Source of the DNA: Theropithecus gelada
Taxonomy: Eukaryota > Chordata > Mammalia > Primates > Cercopithecidae
DNA: 64,000 nt
Reading direction: 5' to 3'
Assembly: GCF_003255815.1 (NCBI RefSeq)
Contig: NC_037677.1
Span: 103,334,583 to 103,398,582, forward strand
Positions 1 to 11,375 of this stretch are shown piece by piece. The notes beneath the pieces were generated by a model. The model saw nothing but the letters and a program-made list of their open reading frames with translations. It was not told the DNA's origin and did no database searches. The position numbers and the translations under genes were made by a program. How positions within the stretch are numbered: position 1 is the first letter of the stretch; every line of letters starts with the position of its first letter.

Positions 1-26
1 GAGTGAGACTCCATCTCAAAAAAAAA

Positions 27-63
<37 letters not shown>

Positions 64-67
64 GAAA
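1..67 (+). repeat. Alu 3' end and A-rich tail, cut by window edge
   Basis: The window opens with the last bases of an Alu (GAGTGAGACTCCATCTC), a long A run and an (AAAAG)n tail. The rest of the element lies outside. The lysine-rich open frame beginning here is only the tail translated. Confidence 0.9.
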
Positions 68-999
68 ACTGCCAGACGAATCCACAAAGTCAGCGCCTCT
101 TTCCACGAAACAGTGTGCTTTCCCTAAGGGCCCAAGGATTTGTCACAGGCTCAGTTCAGCTCACATCTTGCCTCTTGGGAGCCCAATCCTGAGGCTTTGG
201 AGACAGGTGGACTGTGACCTGTAATATTCTATCTAATTGTACAATTCTGTCTTCAGAGGAAAGAAATCCCAGCTGGGCCCTCCAGGCAATCAGTCTAAAA
301 GTCCTAAAAATATAGCCCAAATTACCCTAGATGTCTTATTTCTATAGCATAGATTTTTTGCCAGGAACATTGCATTCGGGCTGTAATTCTGAACTTATTC
401 CACATCTGTAACAGTCCTGCTGGAAAAATCTCTTTTCTAATCACTAGGCTGTGCTTTCAGTGACACTGTCACTTTCCAAGTACTCACAATCTAAAATCAC
501 TTTTTATCTCATCTTTGCCACCAGCTCCCAAGCCTAAAGGTTTTTAACAGTCTTCGTCTCCTGTAGCTCAAAAATTTCCTTTCCTATTTAGTGCCTTTGG
601 CAGATTTTTGTAAAGTGATTTTGGTCTCTCCTCCCTGCTTCCCTTTGTCATTTTCCCCTTCTCACCTGCAGCCTGCTTTCTGAAGCTCAGGTTAAAACTA
701 CATTAAACAACAGGGTTAACAAAGAAAGAAGGCTGGAAGACTCCTGAGCTCCATACATCTGTATCCCAATAATCCATCTTTCTTTCATCTTAATGAGCTT
801 CCTACTTTTGTTAACTTTGGGTTCCACTTGAGCCCATGAGCTTCAGAAGGTAGACAATGTGACAAATCCTCCAGTGGACTCTCAGAGGGAATGAACGGCT
901 TCCATTAAAATCCAAATGTGAAACTGTCACAACACCTTTCGATGGAGTGCATACTCCAGACATGGCACCCCTCATGTGGAGCCCCTACCACGTGGCAGG
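68..999. other. Intron, no feature recognised
   Basis: Single-copy-looking intronic DNA. I see no exon with paired splice sites, no clear repeat and no long open frame on either strand. Confidence 0.5.
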
Positions 1000-1545
1000 T
1001 ATGATTCCTGGAGCTGATTCTTTGGAATGGTCAAAAAGACAGGCACCGTCCCTAGGCTCATGAAGCCCACACTTCAGAAGATAAGATGGACAAGAAAATT
1101 AAGCAGTACACCTGCTGATTTCAGATAACAGTAAGGACCATGAAGAAAATAAAAAGAGTAAAGACAAATACAACTTCAGGGAATGCTCAAGAAAGTTCTC
1201 TAAAATTAAGATAATGAAGCAATGATCTGAATGCCAAGAACAAGCCAGACAAAGAGAAGGACATTTTAAGAGAAATAATAACAAATGCAAAGACCCTAAG
1301 ACATACATGAACATGATGAGTTCACGGTATGGAAAGAAAAACCCCTCCTCCACCTTGGCTTACATATAAGGAAGAAAGGGAGAGGGGAGAGGCTGGAGAC
1401 CAGGGAGGAGAACTACACAGAGGCCAGATCACATGAAGTCTCATTGGTCATGATAAAGTATTTTTACTTATTCTACGTGTATTAGAAGCCATTAGAAGGT
1501 TTAAGGAAAGAAGCGATATGATCTGATTTTTCAAAAGTTCAAGTT
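1000..1545 (+). repeat. Ancient interspersed repeat, left part (split by an L1)
   Basis: The purine-rich stretch ends with the phrase AAGCCATTAGAAGGTTTAAG and an AAGCGATATGATCTGA motif that recurs in an old mammalian repeat I cannot name with certainty. The same element resumes at about 1808 with CATTGGCTGCTGTC and AGGACCAGTTAGAAGCC, so the L1 piece between them is a later insertion. Confidence 0.5.
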
Positions 1546-1807
1546 GATACCATTTACACACAATTTTAAAAAACAACAATCTATTATACAGGAAAATAAA
1601 GTGGATCATTGGTTGTGCTGGGCTGAGAGTGTGGGTTCTAACTGCAAAGAGGCACAAAGAGGTATTTTTTAGGGCAACAGAAATGTTCTGTCTTGATTGT
1701 AGTAATGGTTATATGGGTATATACATCTGTCAAAATTCACTGAACTATACTCTTAAAATTGCAGGTATGTGTATTTTACCTCAAAACAAAGTTGATTTTT
1801 TAAAAAA
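1546..1807 (+). repeat. L1M-type LINE 3' end
   Basis: The stretch has the hallmarks of an old L1 3' untranslated region: TGATTGTAGTAATGGTTAT, TACATCTGTCAAAATTCACT, GAACTATACTCTTAAAATT, and a terminal CAAAACAAAGTTGATTTTTT with A-rich end. It lies between two halves of an older repeat. Confidence 0.75.
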
Positions 1808-1955
1808 TGGTCCCATTGGCTGCTGTCTAGAGAAGGGATTGCCAAGTAAAAGTGGGAGGACCAGTTAGAAGCCTGTCACTGTGGATCAGGTGAGCAACGA
1901 TGCTGGCTTGGATTGGGGCAGTCCCAGTAGTGATAGGGAAGTAAGTTGATACTAC
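1808..1955 (+). repeat. Ancient interspersed repeat, right part
   Basis: Continues the element that stops at 1545. The order of its characteristic phrases (CCATTGGCTGCTG, GACCAGTTAGAAG, GATGCTGGCTTGGAT) follows the left part without a gap apart from the L1. Confidence 0.45.
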
Positions 1956-3097
1956 ATTTATATTTTGGAAGTACAACAATAAGAGTTTCTGACACTGGGT
2001 TAGGGGTGAAGCAGGGAATACCTTGCTAAGTGCTTAAAAGCCATTTTTAGTGGTTCATTTATGATGCCAGAGTCCCCAGGCAAGCCCATTTAGGTGACAT
2101 GGTTAATTCTCTCTCATAATTCTCTCTCATAGGCGTTTAATCTCCAAATTGTGGAGTAGAGACCAGCTTAAGGAACTGGCATATCCCACGCATCTTTGGT
2201 TAAGCAGCACTATGCTCCAACTTGCTATAGCTGAACTAGGAAGGTGATCCTGTTTTTTTAAAATGCCACTGAACTGTGCCTTGCATAGAGTAGGTATTCA
2301 ATAATAGCTGCTACATTTACTTACTCTGTCACTGCCATTACTATAACAACTGGCCTTTTCCCCCTGTAAGTTGCCAGTAATAAGGATAGAAGCTGAGTGG
2401 GAAGCTGAATTTTAGACTACTTCCCTGATGCACAGTGACAACTGTGATATTCTCTGCAACTAATAAGGTCAAGCTATGGCTGCTGGCATCTTCTCAACTA
2501 GGAGGGTGACCTGCCTACAGCTGTGAGAGATGAACCTGCAAAGTGACTGTCCAGACTTTACGGGATGGAAGGAAGCAAGCTGAGTGCAGATAACATCAAA
2601 GTGAGAACTGCATGAAGAGTGTGAACAACTATATACGTGTAATTCATACACACACACCCCCATCCCCTACAAGCCCTTCTTACTCAGATGAAGTGGTCCT
2701 CCCTCTAGGCTTACACAATCATCTCTCTTTTTTCTAAATTTAGACACAACTTCTGAAGTGTTTTACAGACACTGATAGTATTAATAATGTTTGCAATTTG
2801 CAATTTGCAATTTTTCTCTTCCTCACCTCCTTCTGCATTCACTCAGTACTTATCTGTGTGTCAAAATTGGGGCAGGCATCAGAGCTACTAAGAGGAATGA
2901 GATGTGACTCTGCAGTCTTCCATTTATTAATCTAGTCACATTCAAGTAGCCAAGTAGACTGCAAACTCCTTGAAAGCAAGATTCATCTTTGATCCTCCTT
3001 TTGGATGCCATCATATATCAAATATATAAATAAATTCCTACGAATCTACACACTGCCCAAATGTAAGGCAACTAAAAGGAAGCCATACTTTAAAGTA
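1956..3097. other. Intron, short simple repeat only
   Basis: No exon recognised. A threefold TTTGCAA-type tandem lies at about 2790-2813 and a short CA run at about 2648-2658. Otherwise unremarkable A+T-rich intron. Confidence 0.5.
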
Positions 3098-3348
3098 GGG
3101 GTCAGCAAACCCTTGTAAAGGGCCAGGTAATAAATATCAGGCTTTTTTCATGATACAGAAAATAAATACATTGGCCTTTGTTCACCAAACAGTCTCTCTC
3201 ATGACTACTCAATTCTGCCTTTGTACAGTGAAAGCAGCCATCGACAATACGTGAATGAATAAGCATGACTGTGTTCTAATAAAACCCTATTTAGAAAAAC
3301 AAGTGGTGGGCCGTATTTTTCCCACAGGCTATAGTTTGCCAACTTCAG
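3098..3348 (+). mobile_element. hAT-Charlie nonautonomous DNA transposon
   Basis: Starts GGGGTCAGCAAAC, passes GTAAAGGGCCAGGTAATAAA and AAAGCAGCCATCGACAATAC, and ends near ATAGTTTGCCAACTTC, which mirrors the start as a degraded terminal inverted repeat. This is a well-known mammalian Charlie-derived family of about 250 bp (MER3-like; the exact name is uncertain). Confidence 0.8.
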
Positions 3349-3412
3349 CTTTACAGAATAAGACAAAAATGAACAGAACATATTGTAAAGAATACCAATA
3401 AGGGTATAAATC

Positions 3413-3480
3413 AGTGGTTCTTACCTTTTTTGAGTCATAAACTCCTCTGAAAATATGATTAAACATCTCCACAGGAAAAT
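3413..3480 (+). mobile_element. hAT-like transposon end fragment
   Basis: TCAGTGGTTCTTACC followed by TTTTTTGAGTCATAAACTCC matches the 5' end of a second Charlie-type family. Only the terminal part is recognisable. Confidence 0.5.
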
Positions 3481-3888
3481 ACACCTACACGACTCTGCAT
3501 TCAGTTCATCAACTCTACAGCTGAATTTATGTATCATTAGTTCTGTAACAGGTTACTCATGAGCAAGTAGGTTGTTCGGGGTATATCATCACCAGGGATA
3601 GAAACTGTCCTATTCTCCCTCAAACTACCATTTGAGGCCCTCATCAGAACTTGGGCAGGAACCAAGGATCCTGGAAGGGCACAAGAAACTGCCCATGTTC
3701 TCCTATCTCTCTGGCACATCACACTAGGCAGTGCTGTGAGTTTTCTATACCCTTTGCCTTCACGCCCCTCCCCACTCCCTTTTGTTCATGAACTGAGCAA
3801 AAGTCCCAGAACTATCCTCATCCTCTGTTAAATATCCATTTCTGTCCCTCTACTGTGTGAGGCATTCTGCTTCAATATGAAGACTCAC

Positions 3889-4035
3889 CAGCAAGCAGTG
3901 CACGGGGTCCCCCCTTAGATCCGTGTCCGGTGCCTGCAGCAAACGCCAGTCTCTGCCTTTGTTGTATGTGATGAAAGTCTTCACTTGGTTGTCAATCTTC
4001 TTGTTAGCCAAGAACATTCCCTTTATCCCTGCTAC
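3889..4035 (-). CDS. SORCS1: SORCS1 internal exon 'A' (147 bp, 49 codons, phase 0-0)
   Basis: This is the most 3' exon seen. The acceptor is AATTTTTCCCAG before 4035 and the donor is CTG/GTGAGT after 3889, both strong. It encodes VAGIKGMFLANKKIDNQVKT, then FITYNKGRDWRLLQAPDTDL and RGDPVHCLL. The ITYNKGRDWRLL stretch is a recognisable Asp-box-like turn (x-Y-N-x-G-x-D-W) of the VPS10 beta-propeller, and the K-G-R-D-W core is shared across SorCS proteins. The Cys near the end is expected to pair within the domain. Both ends are phase 0, so this exon and the two upstream of it form a run of three frame-neutral exons. The next downstream exon, expected to begin near a CSLHLHL motif, is not within 1-3888. 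Confidence 0.94.
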
Positions 4036-4394
4036 CTGGGAAAAATTGACATGGCTGAAAAATACATCAATTTGAGAAGCGATATATTTGTTTACTTAAA
4101 AAAAAGAAGGCTGTCAAAGTCAGCTGAGAGCACTTATCTTGGAGGAAAGAAAGGTTGACGATGGGGGAAGGCGGTGACACTCAAGGTATAATGACTTCCC
4201 AGGCTACTGGACAAACAACAACAGATTGGTGATCCTTATCATATGGGGGTCACAATAAGAGTTTGATAGCGACTTCTTATTACCCCTAACATAGGCTGAC
4301 AGGAGCCTGCAGTTGCCAAGAGATAAATTCTCATGGTTTCAGCTCTGTTGCTTGGTAAGTAATAATAAATAAATAGGGGTTACTTTTATTGTAT

Positions 4395-4620
4395 GCTAGT
4401 GTAGCACCCAGAGTCTCAAATACTTGATCTCACTTAATCCTTAAAACAGTCCTCCTTGGTATCGTTTATTCTATTTCACAGATGAAGAAAGCTCAGGCTC
4501 ATCCAAATAAAGTGACTTGCCTAAGGTCACACTGCCCAAGGGCACACAGTAAGTATCAGACTCAGGATTATCACCTCACAACTCTATGGCTTCACAGCTT
4601 ATGCTCTTAATGCCTACCTC
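4395..4620 (-). repeat. MIR SINE
   Basis: Diagnostic core in reverse orientation: CTCACTTAATCCTTAAAACA, then TTTCACAGATGAAGAAAG and TGACTTGCCTAAGGTCACAC. Lies in the intron between exons B and A. Confidence 0.85.
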
Positions 4621-5069
4621 AATTATCAAGCTATCTTCAGGCTAGGGCAATTGAAAGAGGTCAGTTAAAGCTCCTGATCCAATTACTGTTGCTTTATTTC
4701 TGTGTAAGATCTCTCTGTTAAGCCACCAGAATGCACTGAATATAAGAGGACAGCTTTTAAATTTAAATAAATGGTGGGTTTCCTAAATCATCAAATACTC
4801 CCTACTTTGTTTTTAAAATACCGTTGTTCTCAGCCTAAACAGATGCTCTTAATTATTTGCCTCTGAAAATGATTGTCTCTTCTCTTCTATATGTTAGGTA
4901 AGAAGTAATCATTAGTAAGTTGTCAAAATCTTGCAAAAGCAAATAATTATGCATTATATTTTTCTTGTGTTTTGGAGTTTATCAAACACATTCATGCACA
5001 TTTTACCCTGCTTGAAATTGTAACAACCCAGGAGAACAGGAGGACAGTGAGGAAAAAGACTGAAACATG

Positions 5070-5225
5070 TTGAGTAATGCATTCCAACGCTGCATGTACA
5101 TTACCTCATTTAATACTCACAATAACCATGGAATAATTATCATTAGCCACATTTTGAGGATGAGAAAATAGACACTTTGACTTGGTGGCTTTCTGGAAGC
5201 CTAGGTGGAACTCACCTAGGGAGTA
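5070..5225 (-). repeat. MIR SINE
   Basis: TACCTCATTTAATACTCACA, an ATTATCATTAGCCACATTTT stretch and GAGGATGAGAAAATAG mark a reverse MIR. Confidence 0.7.
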
Positions 5226-5334
5226 AGTGAGCAGGCTAACAAGCATATTTAAACCTACTTAACTTGGGCCCTTTACAACATGAAAAATTTTTAAGCAGAA
5301 TAGTGAGGCAATAGCTATCACCTCTTCAGACCTC

Positions 5335-5520
5335 GCCAAACGCCAAGCACTATGTCCAGTATTTTATTTATAAAACCTCTAATACTCACTACAAACCTGC
5401 ACCTGCAGCTTTTACCCCAATTCTACAGATGAAGAAACTGAGATCACACAAAGTTGAGATTCACACCCAAATCTGCCTGACTTCAAATACAGCTTGAATC
5501 TGTCAATTCTAAGAGGTTGG
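5335..5520 (-). repeat. MIR SINE
   Basis: GCCAAGCACTATGTCC, then CCCCAATTCTACAGATGAAG and AAACTGAGATCACACAAAG, in reverse MIR order. Third MIR within 1.2 kb. Confidence 0.7.
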
Positions 5521-7344
5521 GTTTCAATCGATAGAAGACACACATTTTTCCTTTGCTTTTGACAGTCAGACCTCATTAGTGTGTACCCGCTGATCTGGCA
5601 TCTGGGATAATTTACAGTTGGGCCACATTTGTACTCTTTTGAAACAAGAAGTATGGTAAACAACTAAATGGTACAAATCAGTTGTGGAGAGGAATACTTT
5701 GAACTATTATATACAGGAAACACGGTGCATTCTGGGCAATCAATAGCACAGAACAATTTCTTGTGCATTGTCTAACCTCAACAAATGTGGAAGGCATAAA
5801 CTCCAGGAGCACTCTACCTCCCAACAGCAGTGCGTTAATTACAAATAATATTTAGTAATTCACTGCACCAGCTCCGCAAGGGCTGCCCACCAGGGAACTC
5901 CATATTGGTTTTGCATATGTTCAAGAAGCTGTTACATACTTAAATATGAATATACTGCCAATTCTTTAAAAAATTAAATTACGTAAATCATAATTTCACA
6001 AAGTCATACTGGTCTTTCCTCTATACCATTCCCAGGAATGAGAAATGACCCTGTCTTAGCCATTCAACACTCAAGAGGGTGACAATAAGTGCAGAAGGAA
6101 TAAAAATGTTACCTATTCCAGTAGTTTCGTTGCCCATTTTCCTTCCTGCCCTCTCCCTCTTCTGGCAAGGGTGCCAGCGCCGGGTTATGCATGTTTGGGA
6201 GCTGGTTCATTTGATTTGCAGAAGTGGCGACTTTATTGGCCCCCAACTGCTTGGCATTATCAAATGCCACTTGAGCAAAACGCTGTGCTTTGTAATTCAT
6301 CTCTGGCAGCTTGGCCTTCAGGTTTATCTTGAGGAATAAAAACTTGGCAAAGTAAAGGGAATGTGTATCAACACAGGATAGAGCTGGAGAGGGTCTGCTT
6401 ATCGCTTATTTTCCTCTTGCAGCCAAGGCACTTTATCCATTTAAGGTAGGATTTTTTTGTTTTGTTATTTTCTTTTGCTGCTTTGGCCTGGTCTGCAAAG
6501 GTAGTCAGCCCTAGTCTTAGGTTTTTGTGCTATTCACTGTTCCTTTCACTCTGAGCTTGAGAAATCCATCTTTCTGTGTGTCTCATGGAAACCCCTAGGC
6601 ATGCACGAGCCACTTTCTTCCAGTGCTCTATTCTAAGGTCTCATCCTATGTTTCCTGGAACCTCTACCTTCTCACTGTAGGATTTCAGATATCAACGGGA
6701 CTAATACCAAGCATGAGTGCCCCAAACGTGGAATGTGCGTGGGTGTACACGTGTGTACCTGCCTATGCATGTAGTATATGTCTCTCTCTGTGTGAGTGTA
6801 AGGTCTGAGGTTCCACTGAGGATGAGGGGGCATGTTTATGTTTCTAGATAACCTCTCTGTATCCACACTGCATGCATATTTATGGAATAGAGTGGAGCTG
6901 AGGGATGGGGTACGGTGGGGTAAAGCAGTATTTCCTGTGGAAGCCATGTCTTCCCATAGACACAGAATTTCTGATGACGAAACTCCCATGGGAATGGTAC
7001 ATCCCACTGTTGGAAGTCTGTCCTCCTTTGGGAGAAGAATTGTTGCCTTTACTGCCCGTCTGAATTCTGCATAAAGATCTTTAAGAATTCTGAGTGTGCT
7101 GGAAAGCTACTTTAGTCTTTGCTTCTCCTATAGAGAAATGTGCTACCAGATATCTCAAAAGTAATTAACAGTTATTTCTTATTTAATATAAGTCAAGATA
7201 TCATTTTAATTAGACTTTAAATGTGAAGTGTTACAGCTCAAACCTTAAGTCTAACACAAAGTACATTGGTGCATTTCCTGTTGCCAACATGATGGTCTCA
7301 GAACACTTTCTTCCCTTCTCTTATCTGACTCTCTTTGTTCACAA
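5521..7344. other. Intron with one unexplained two-strand open stretch
   Basis: No known repeat or SORCS1 exon. At about 6079-6360 both strands are open; the minus-strand frame (6109-6300, extendable to about 6350) is discussed as a finding. A short TG-rich run lies at about 6740-6800. Confidence 0.45.
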
Positions 7345-7725
7345 AGGTTACCCCCAACTCCCTTGGACAACCTCCTGATGTGCCTCTACCTATTCATCCC
7401 TCAAGATTCAGCTCATAAACCTTTTCCAGAAACCAGAATCTCTTTTCATCCTGATTATCCCGACACTTATTCTCTGTTCTTTAATTTGTCTCTCATACAG
7501 ATGGTACCTGTATCTTGGCTGTCAACAACTGTGGGATCTTCCTATGGGACTCAATCTTCCCGTAAACATCTCTAGTACTCCTTATACTCTTTATCATATA
7601 TTAATTCCAATTTTGTCATCCCCTGTGACCTCTCACATTATGGTCTCCTACTCTAACACAACCTTCAGATTGTCATTCACTCTACCAAGCTACTCTTTAA
7701 AATTAGTAATAGTAAAGTAACTTTA
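7345..7725 (+). repeat. L2 LINE fragment
   Basis: Contains the L2 3' phrases CAAGATTCAGCTCATAAACC and CACTTATTCTCTGTTC, diverged. The region holds one copy of a 42 bp sequence repeated at 9436. Confidence 0.6.
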
Positions 7726-7740
7726 TACAAAGAACCCTGT

Positions 7741-8070
7741 TTTTTTGTTTGTTTGAAACAGGGTCTCTCCCTGGCACCTAAGCTGGAGAGCAGTGGTGTG
7801 ACCACAGCTCACTGCAGCCACGACCTCCTGGGCTCAAGCGATCCTCCCACCTCAGCCTTCCAAGTAGCTGGGACAACAGTTGCACGCCACCATGCCCAGT
7901 TAATTTTGGGAGTTTTGTTTGTTTGTTTGTTTTGTTTTGTTTTGTTTTGGGTAGAGATAGGGTTTTATCACATTGCCCAGGCTGGTCTCAAACTCCTGGG
8001 CTCAAGCAAGCCACCTGCCTCGGCCTCCCAAAGTGCTGGGATTACAGGTGTGAGCCACCGCGCCAGCCCG
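7741..8070 (-). repeat. AluJ element
   Basis: Reverse Alu. Older-type bases such as CTCAAGCGATCCTCCCACCT and the middle region point to AluJ. The centre and tail carry GTTTG and TTTTG runs. It is the source of two overlapping open frames here, neither a gene. Confidence 0.9.
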
Positions 8071-8174
8071 TCTTTGTTCCTACTGAAATAGGCAGTGAGC
8101 GTTCTGCATTAGAAGGTGCGACACCCAAGCCTCTGGTAACCATGACCGGGGAGAAGATGCGAGGAGAAGAAACG

Positions 8175-8345
8175 GGGAGTGACTACTAATGGTTGTGGAG
8201 CTTCTGTACTGGATGATGAAAATGGCCTAAAATTGTGGTGGTGGCTGCACAGCTCTGTGAACATACTAGAAACCATTGGATTTTACATTTTAAGTGGATA
8301 AATTGTACGATATGTGAATTATATTTTAATAAAGCTGTTTTGGAG
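8175..8345 (+). repeat. L1M LINE 3' end
   Basis: GATGATGAAAATGGCC, TGTGAACATACTAGAAACCA and GTGAATTATATTTTAATAAA are the terminal phrases of an old L1 3' untranslated region. Confidence 0.75.
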
Positions 8346-8403
8346 GAAAGATATCACAATAATGGCAACCCAAATGTATTGATTATTAAATTTCAGGTAC
8401 CAG

Positions 8404-8909
8404 AGGTTGAACATCCCTAATCTAAAAATCCAAAATGCTCCAAAACTTAGAATGTTTTAGCACTGACATGATGCCGTAAGTGAAACATTCTACACCTAAT
8501 CATATGTGATGGGTCACAGGCAAAACACAATCAAAACTCTAAAGAAAAGAAAAATATTTAAGGTGATGAATAATCTCAAGTACACTAATATGTTATTTAC
8601 TAATTATATAAATTACATTATTATATATACCCTGAAAATGTGTGCCTATTATGTACCAATAAAACATAAAAAATAAATTTCTAGAATACAAAAACTTTCA
8701 TGCACAAAATTATTAAACATATTATTTAAAATTAACTTCAGGCTATGTGATAAGGTGTGTATGAAACATAAATTAATCCTGTGTGTATACTTGGGTCCCA
8801 GTTCCAATATATCTCATTATAAATATGTGAATATTCCAAAATCCAAAAATATCTAAAATCTGAAACCCTATTGGTCCCAAGCATTTCAGATAAGGTATCC
8901 TCAACCTGT
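8404..8909 (+). mobile_element. Tigger-type nonautonomous DNA transposon (copy 1)
   Basis: Opens GGTTGAACATCCCTAATCT and closes GATAAGGTATCCTCAACCT, an imperfect terminal inverted repeat. The same family is present at 56744-57411. The end motif is that of a common mammalian TcMar-Tigger-class repeat; I do not fix the subfamily. Confidence 0.75.
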
Positions 8910-8954
8910 ACATGAAAGGCTTTGCAAACAGGAACTTGTGAATATCTGCATGCA

Positions 8955-9105
8955 TTAGAGTTCATATTATCCTCATTTACAGATAAGAAAACTGAAGTTC
9001 AGATGTGGCTAATCACTTGCCTAAGGTCATCCCCCTGGAGAATCTTAGATCTAGACTCCGAGTCAGTCTGTCTAACTACAGAGTCTATCTACACCCTTAG
9101 GCCTG
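8955..9105 (-). repeat. MIR SINE
   Basis: TTTACAGATAAGAAAACTGA, CACTTGCCTAAGGTCAT and CTAGACTCCGAGTCAGTCTG are the reverse MIR order. Confidence 0.75.
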
Positions 9106-9939
9106 TGGCTATACTGCCTCTTCAAACTTCTCCTTTTATCCTAGAGAAATATCGCCTGAGAGAAATATCGCATCAGAATGTTCTACTCAAATAAATTGTA
9201 TTTTATTCAGTCATTAGTACATTTACTCTAGTCATTCAGTAAATATTTTCTGAGCATCTACTAAGTATCATACGATCTTCTAGGCACTTGCAGATATAAT
9301 ACGTAGAATATCTCAACAACTACATTTTTTGAGAGTTAGAATGTGCTAGGTGCTGGGAATTTCTCCCGTGTTTTTTAGGTTTACTTTCTGGATGGTTCTG
9401 TCCTGTTCTTAAGGGAATCAGGAATCTTCTTATAGACATCTCTAGTACTCCTTATACTCTTTATCATAAATTAATTCAAAGGAACTCATGTATTTGTGTA
9501 AGAAAACCCTTTGTAAGCTCCATGCAGAGGCTAAGTTGGGAAGACTCCTGTGCAGGTGTTTTTGCTTATTTCTGCCTTGAATGTTGACTAAAAGATGAAT
9601 ACTACCACCCTCTCAGTCTCAGATTTAAATTACAAATCCTAAGTGCCAAAATTTGAAAAAAAAAATTAAAAAGATGAAACAACAACTGTGGCAAGAAAGA
9701 GAACATATTCATGGCCACAATTTCTTTGGGCTTTGTGGATGGGATATTTTTCTCTTCTCAAGAGAGGATAGCAGGAAGGAGAGACATGAGGCCAGGGGTG
9801 CCTTCACAATCAGGGAAACCATTGGCCAAGAAAAACCTAAATGTTCTTTCCTTCTCTGTTGCCCCAACCAAAGAGCACTCTCCTCCTCAAACAGCACTCT
9901 CCTCCTCAAGAGACAGTAGCCTGAAATAATAGTACATTC
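9106..9939. other. Intron with short tandem duplications
   Basis: No exon. Contains a GAGAAATATCGC doublet near 9143-9170, the second copy of a 42 bp duplicate at 9436-9477, and a doublet of GCACTCTCCTCCTCAA near 9874-9909. Confidence 0.5.
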
Positions 9940-10247
9940 TTTTATTTTATTATTATTATTATTACTATTATTATTATTATTTTTTGAGGAGGAGTCTCGC
10001 TCTGTCGCCCAGGCTGGCACCATCTCGGCTCACTGGAACCTCCACCTCAAGGGTTCAAGTGATTCTCCTGCCTCAGCCTCCCAAGTAGCTGGGACTTCAC
10101 CACACTAAGCTAATTTCTGTATCTTTAGTAGAGACAGGGTTTTGCCGTGTTGACTAGGCTGGTCTCACACTCTTAGCCTCCGGTGATCCTTCTGCCTCCA
10201 CCTCCTAAAGTGCTGCGATTACAGGCGTGAGCCACTCCACCTGGCCA
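9940..10247 (-). repeat. Alu element with (TTA)n tail
   Basis: Reverse Alu, preceded by an ATT/TTA triplet run at 9944-9980 that is its modified A-tail. The left arm near 10010-10040 is shortened (GGCTGGCACCATCTCGG). Confidence 0.9.
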
Positions 10248-11125
10248 ATAGTACATTCAATATCCTGTAATAAACGTATCTTCAATAGGAGAGCATTTTT
10301 CTTCCCTACCTCCTAACCTAGATTGTAAGAGGCAGTCTTTCTCCAAGAAATCAAGGTGTATGCTATATTATTATAACCGTTGAGTTTTCTCTTTTAAAGA
10401 GAGGATACAGAAGACACTGTGTGTAACAGAACATGCCCTGGTCACTGGCTGTCCTTCATGACACCCACCAGGGCTCACTCATGTATGCACACATTCTTGT
10501 GTATTCTGAATTTGTCAGCCAAGTGGCTTCACTCCCAACACAACCCTTTGCACTCAGCTGGGGTGAACTGTCATTGTCTATTAAGCCAAAGTGCTCTTCA
10601 TCATCATTAATTAATATTCCCTTCCCAAAGGAGAGAAGGTGTCATCCAAACCTGTCAGGCTCCCTCTCATCATCCACACTACACAAATACATCAGGCATC
10701 ACTCTTCTCAGATACACTCAGCACATTTCTTTTGCTCTGGCCACCACCAGACATGCAGTCTTCTGTTCCCCAACCCACACGATGCCACTGGAACATTCAT
10801 TCTATTCAGGTGTGATGGAGTTTTAGGACACTTGTTTCCAGGCTTTTCTTACACAAATACATCCACCCGACAAGACTGCGAGCCATGTGTCAATATGGCC
10901 TGAACTTAGCTGTAACTCAGCACTTGGTACTAAAGGCGCTGCATAGATAGGTCTCAGGCAATCAAACTTCTGATTCTCTTTACATTGACTTTCATCATTT
11001 TCTTCTTCCAGTCTTCTGTTTTCAACTGGTATGCAAAGTCTAACTCTATTTACCCTGCCCTTCTATGTTCTTCAGTCTTAATGCTCGTATCACAACCAAA
11101 TACGAGCCCAGATGCGGATCCTTCA
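10248..11125. other. Intron, no repeat recognised
   Basis: Contains a 156-codon open frame at 10433-10903 on the plus strand with no recognised similarity, no splice context and antisense to SORCS1. I do not call it a gene. Confidence 0.5.
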
Positions 11126-11375
11126 GGGAAAACATGACAGTCTATAGTTGAGAGTTTGCATACTCTAGGGTTTAGGTCCTAACTCTGCCACTTACCATCT
11201 TTGGGGGCTTGCAAAAGTTGCTGTATTCTCTCTGCCTGCATTTACTTATATTTGAAGTGAAAGTGACAACAGTTCCTACATCATAAAGTTAATGTATGCA
11301 TTGAATGAGATCGTTACGGAAGGTTTTTTACACCATGCCTGGCACAAAGTGGCCCAAAATATTAGACATTATTAA
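11126..11375 (+). repeat. MIR SINE
   Basis: Forward order: GGTCCTAACTCTGCCACTTA, then ATTGAATGAGATCG and CATGCCTGGCACAAAGT. Confidence 0.75.

Noticed and set aside
7753..8189. Open frames with GLKLLGSSKPPASASQSAGI-like sequence, here and at many other sites
   Set aside because: Standard translation of Alu sequence, not a protein family.
10433..10903. 156-codon plus-strand open frame
   Set aside because: No similarity recognised, antisense, no splice signals in register; treated as chance.
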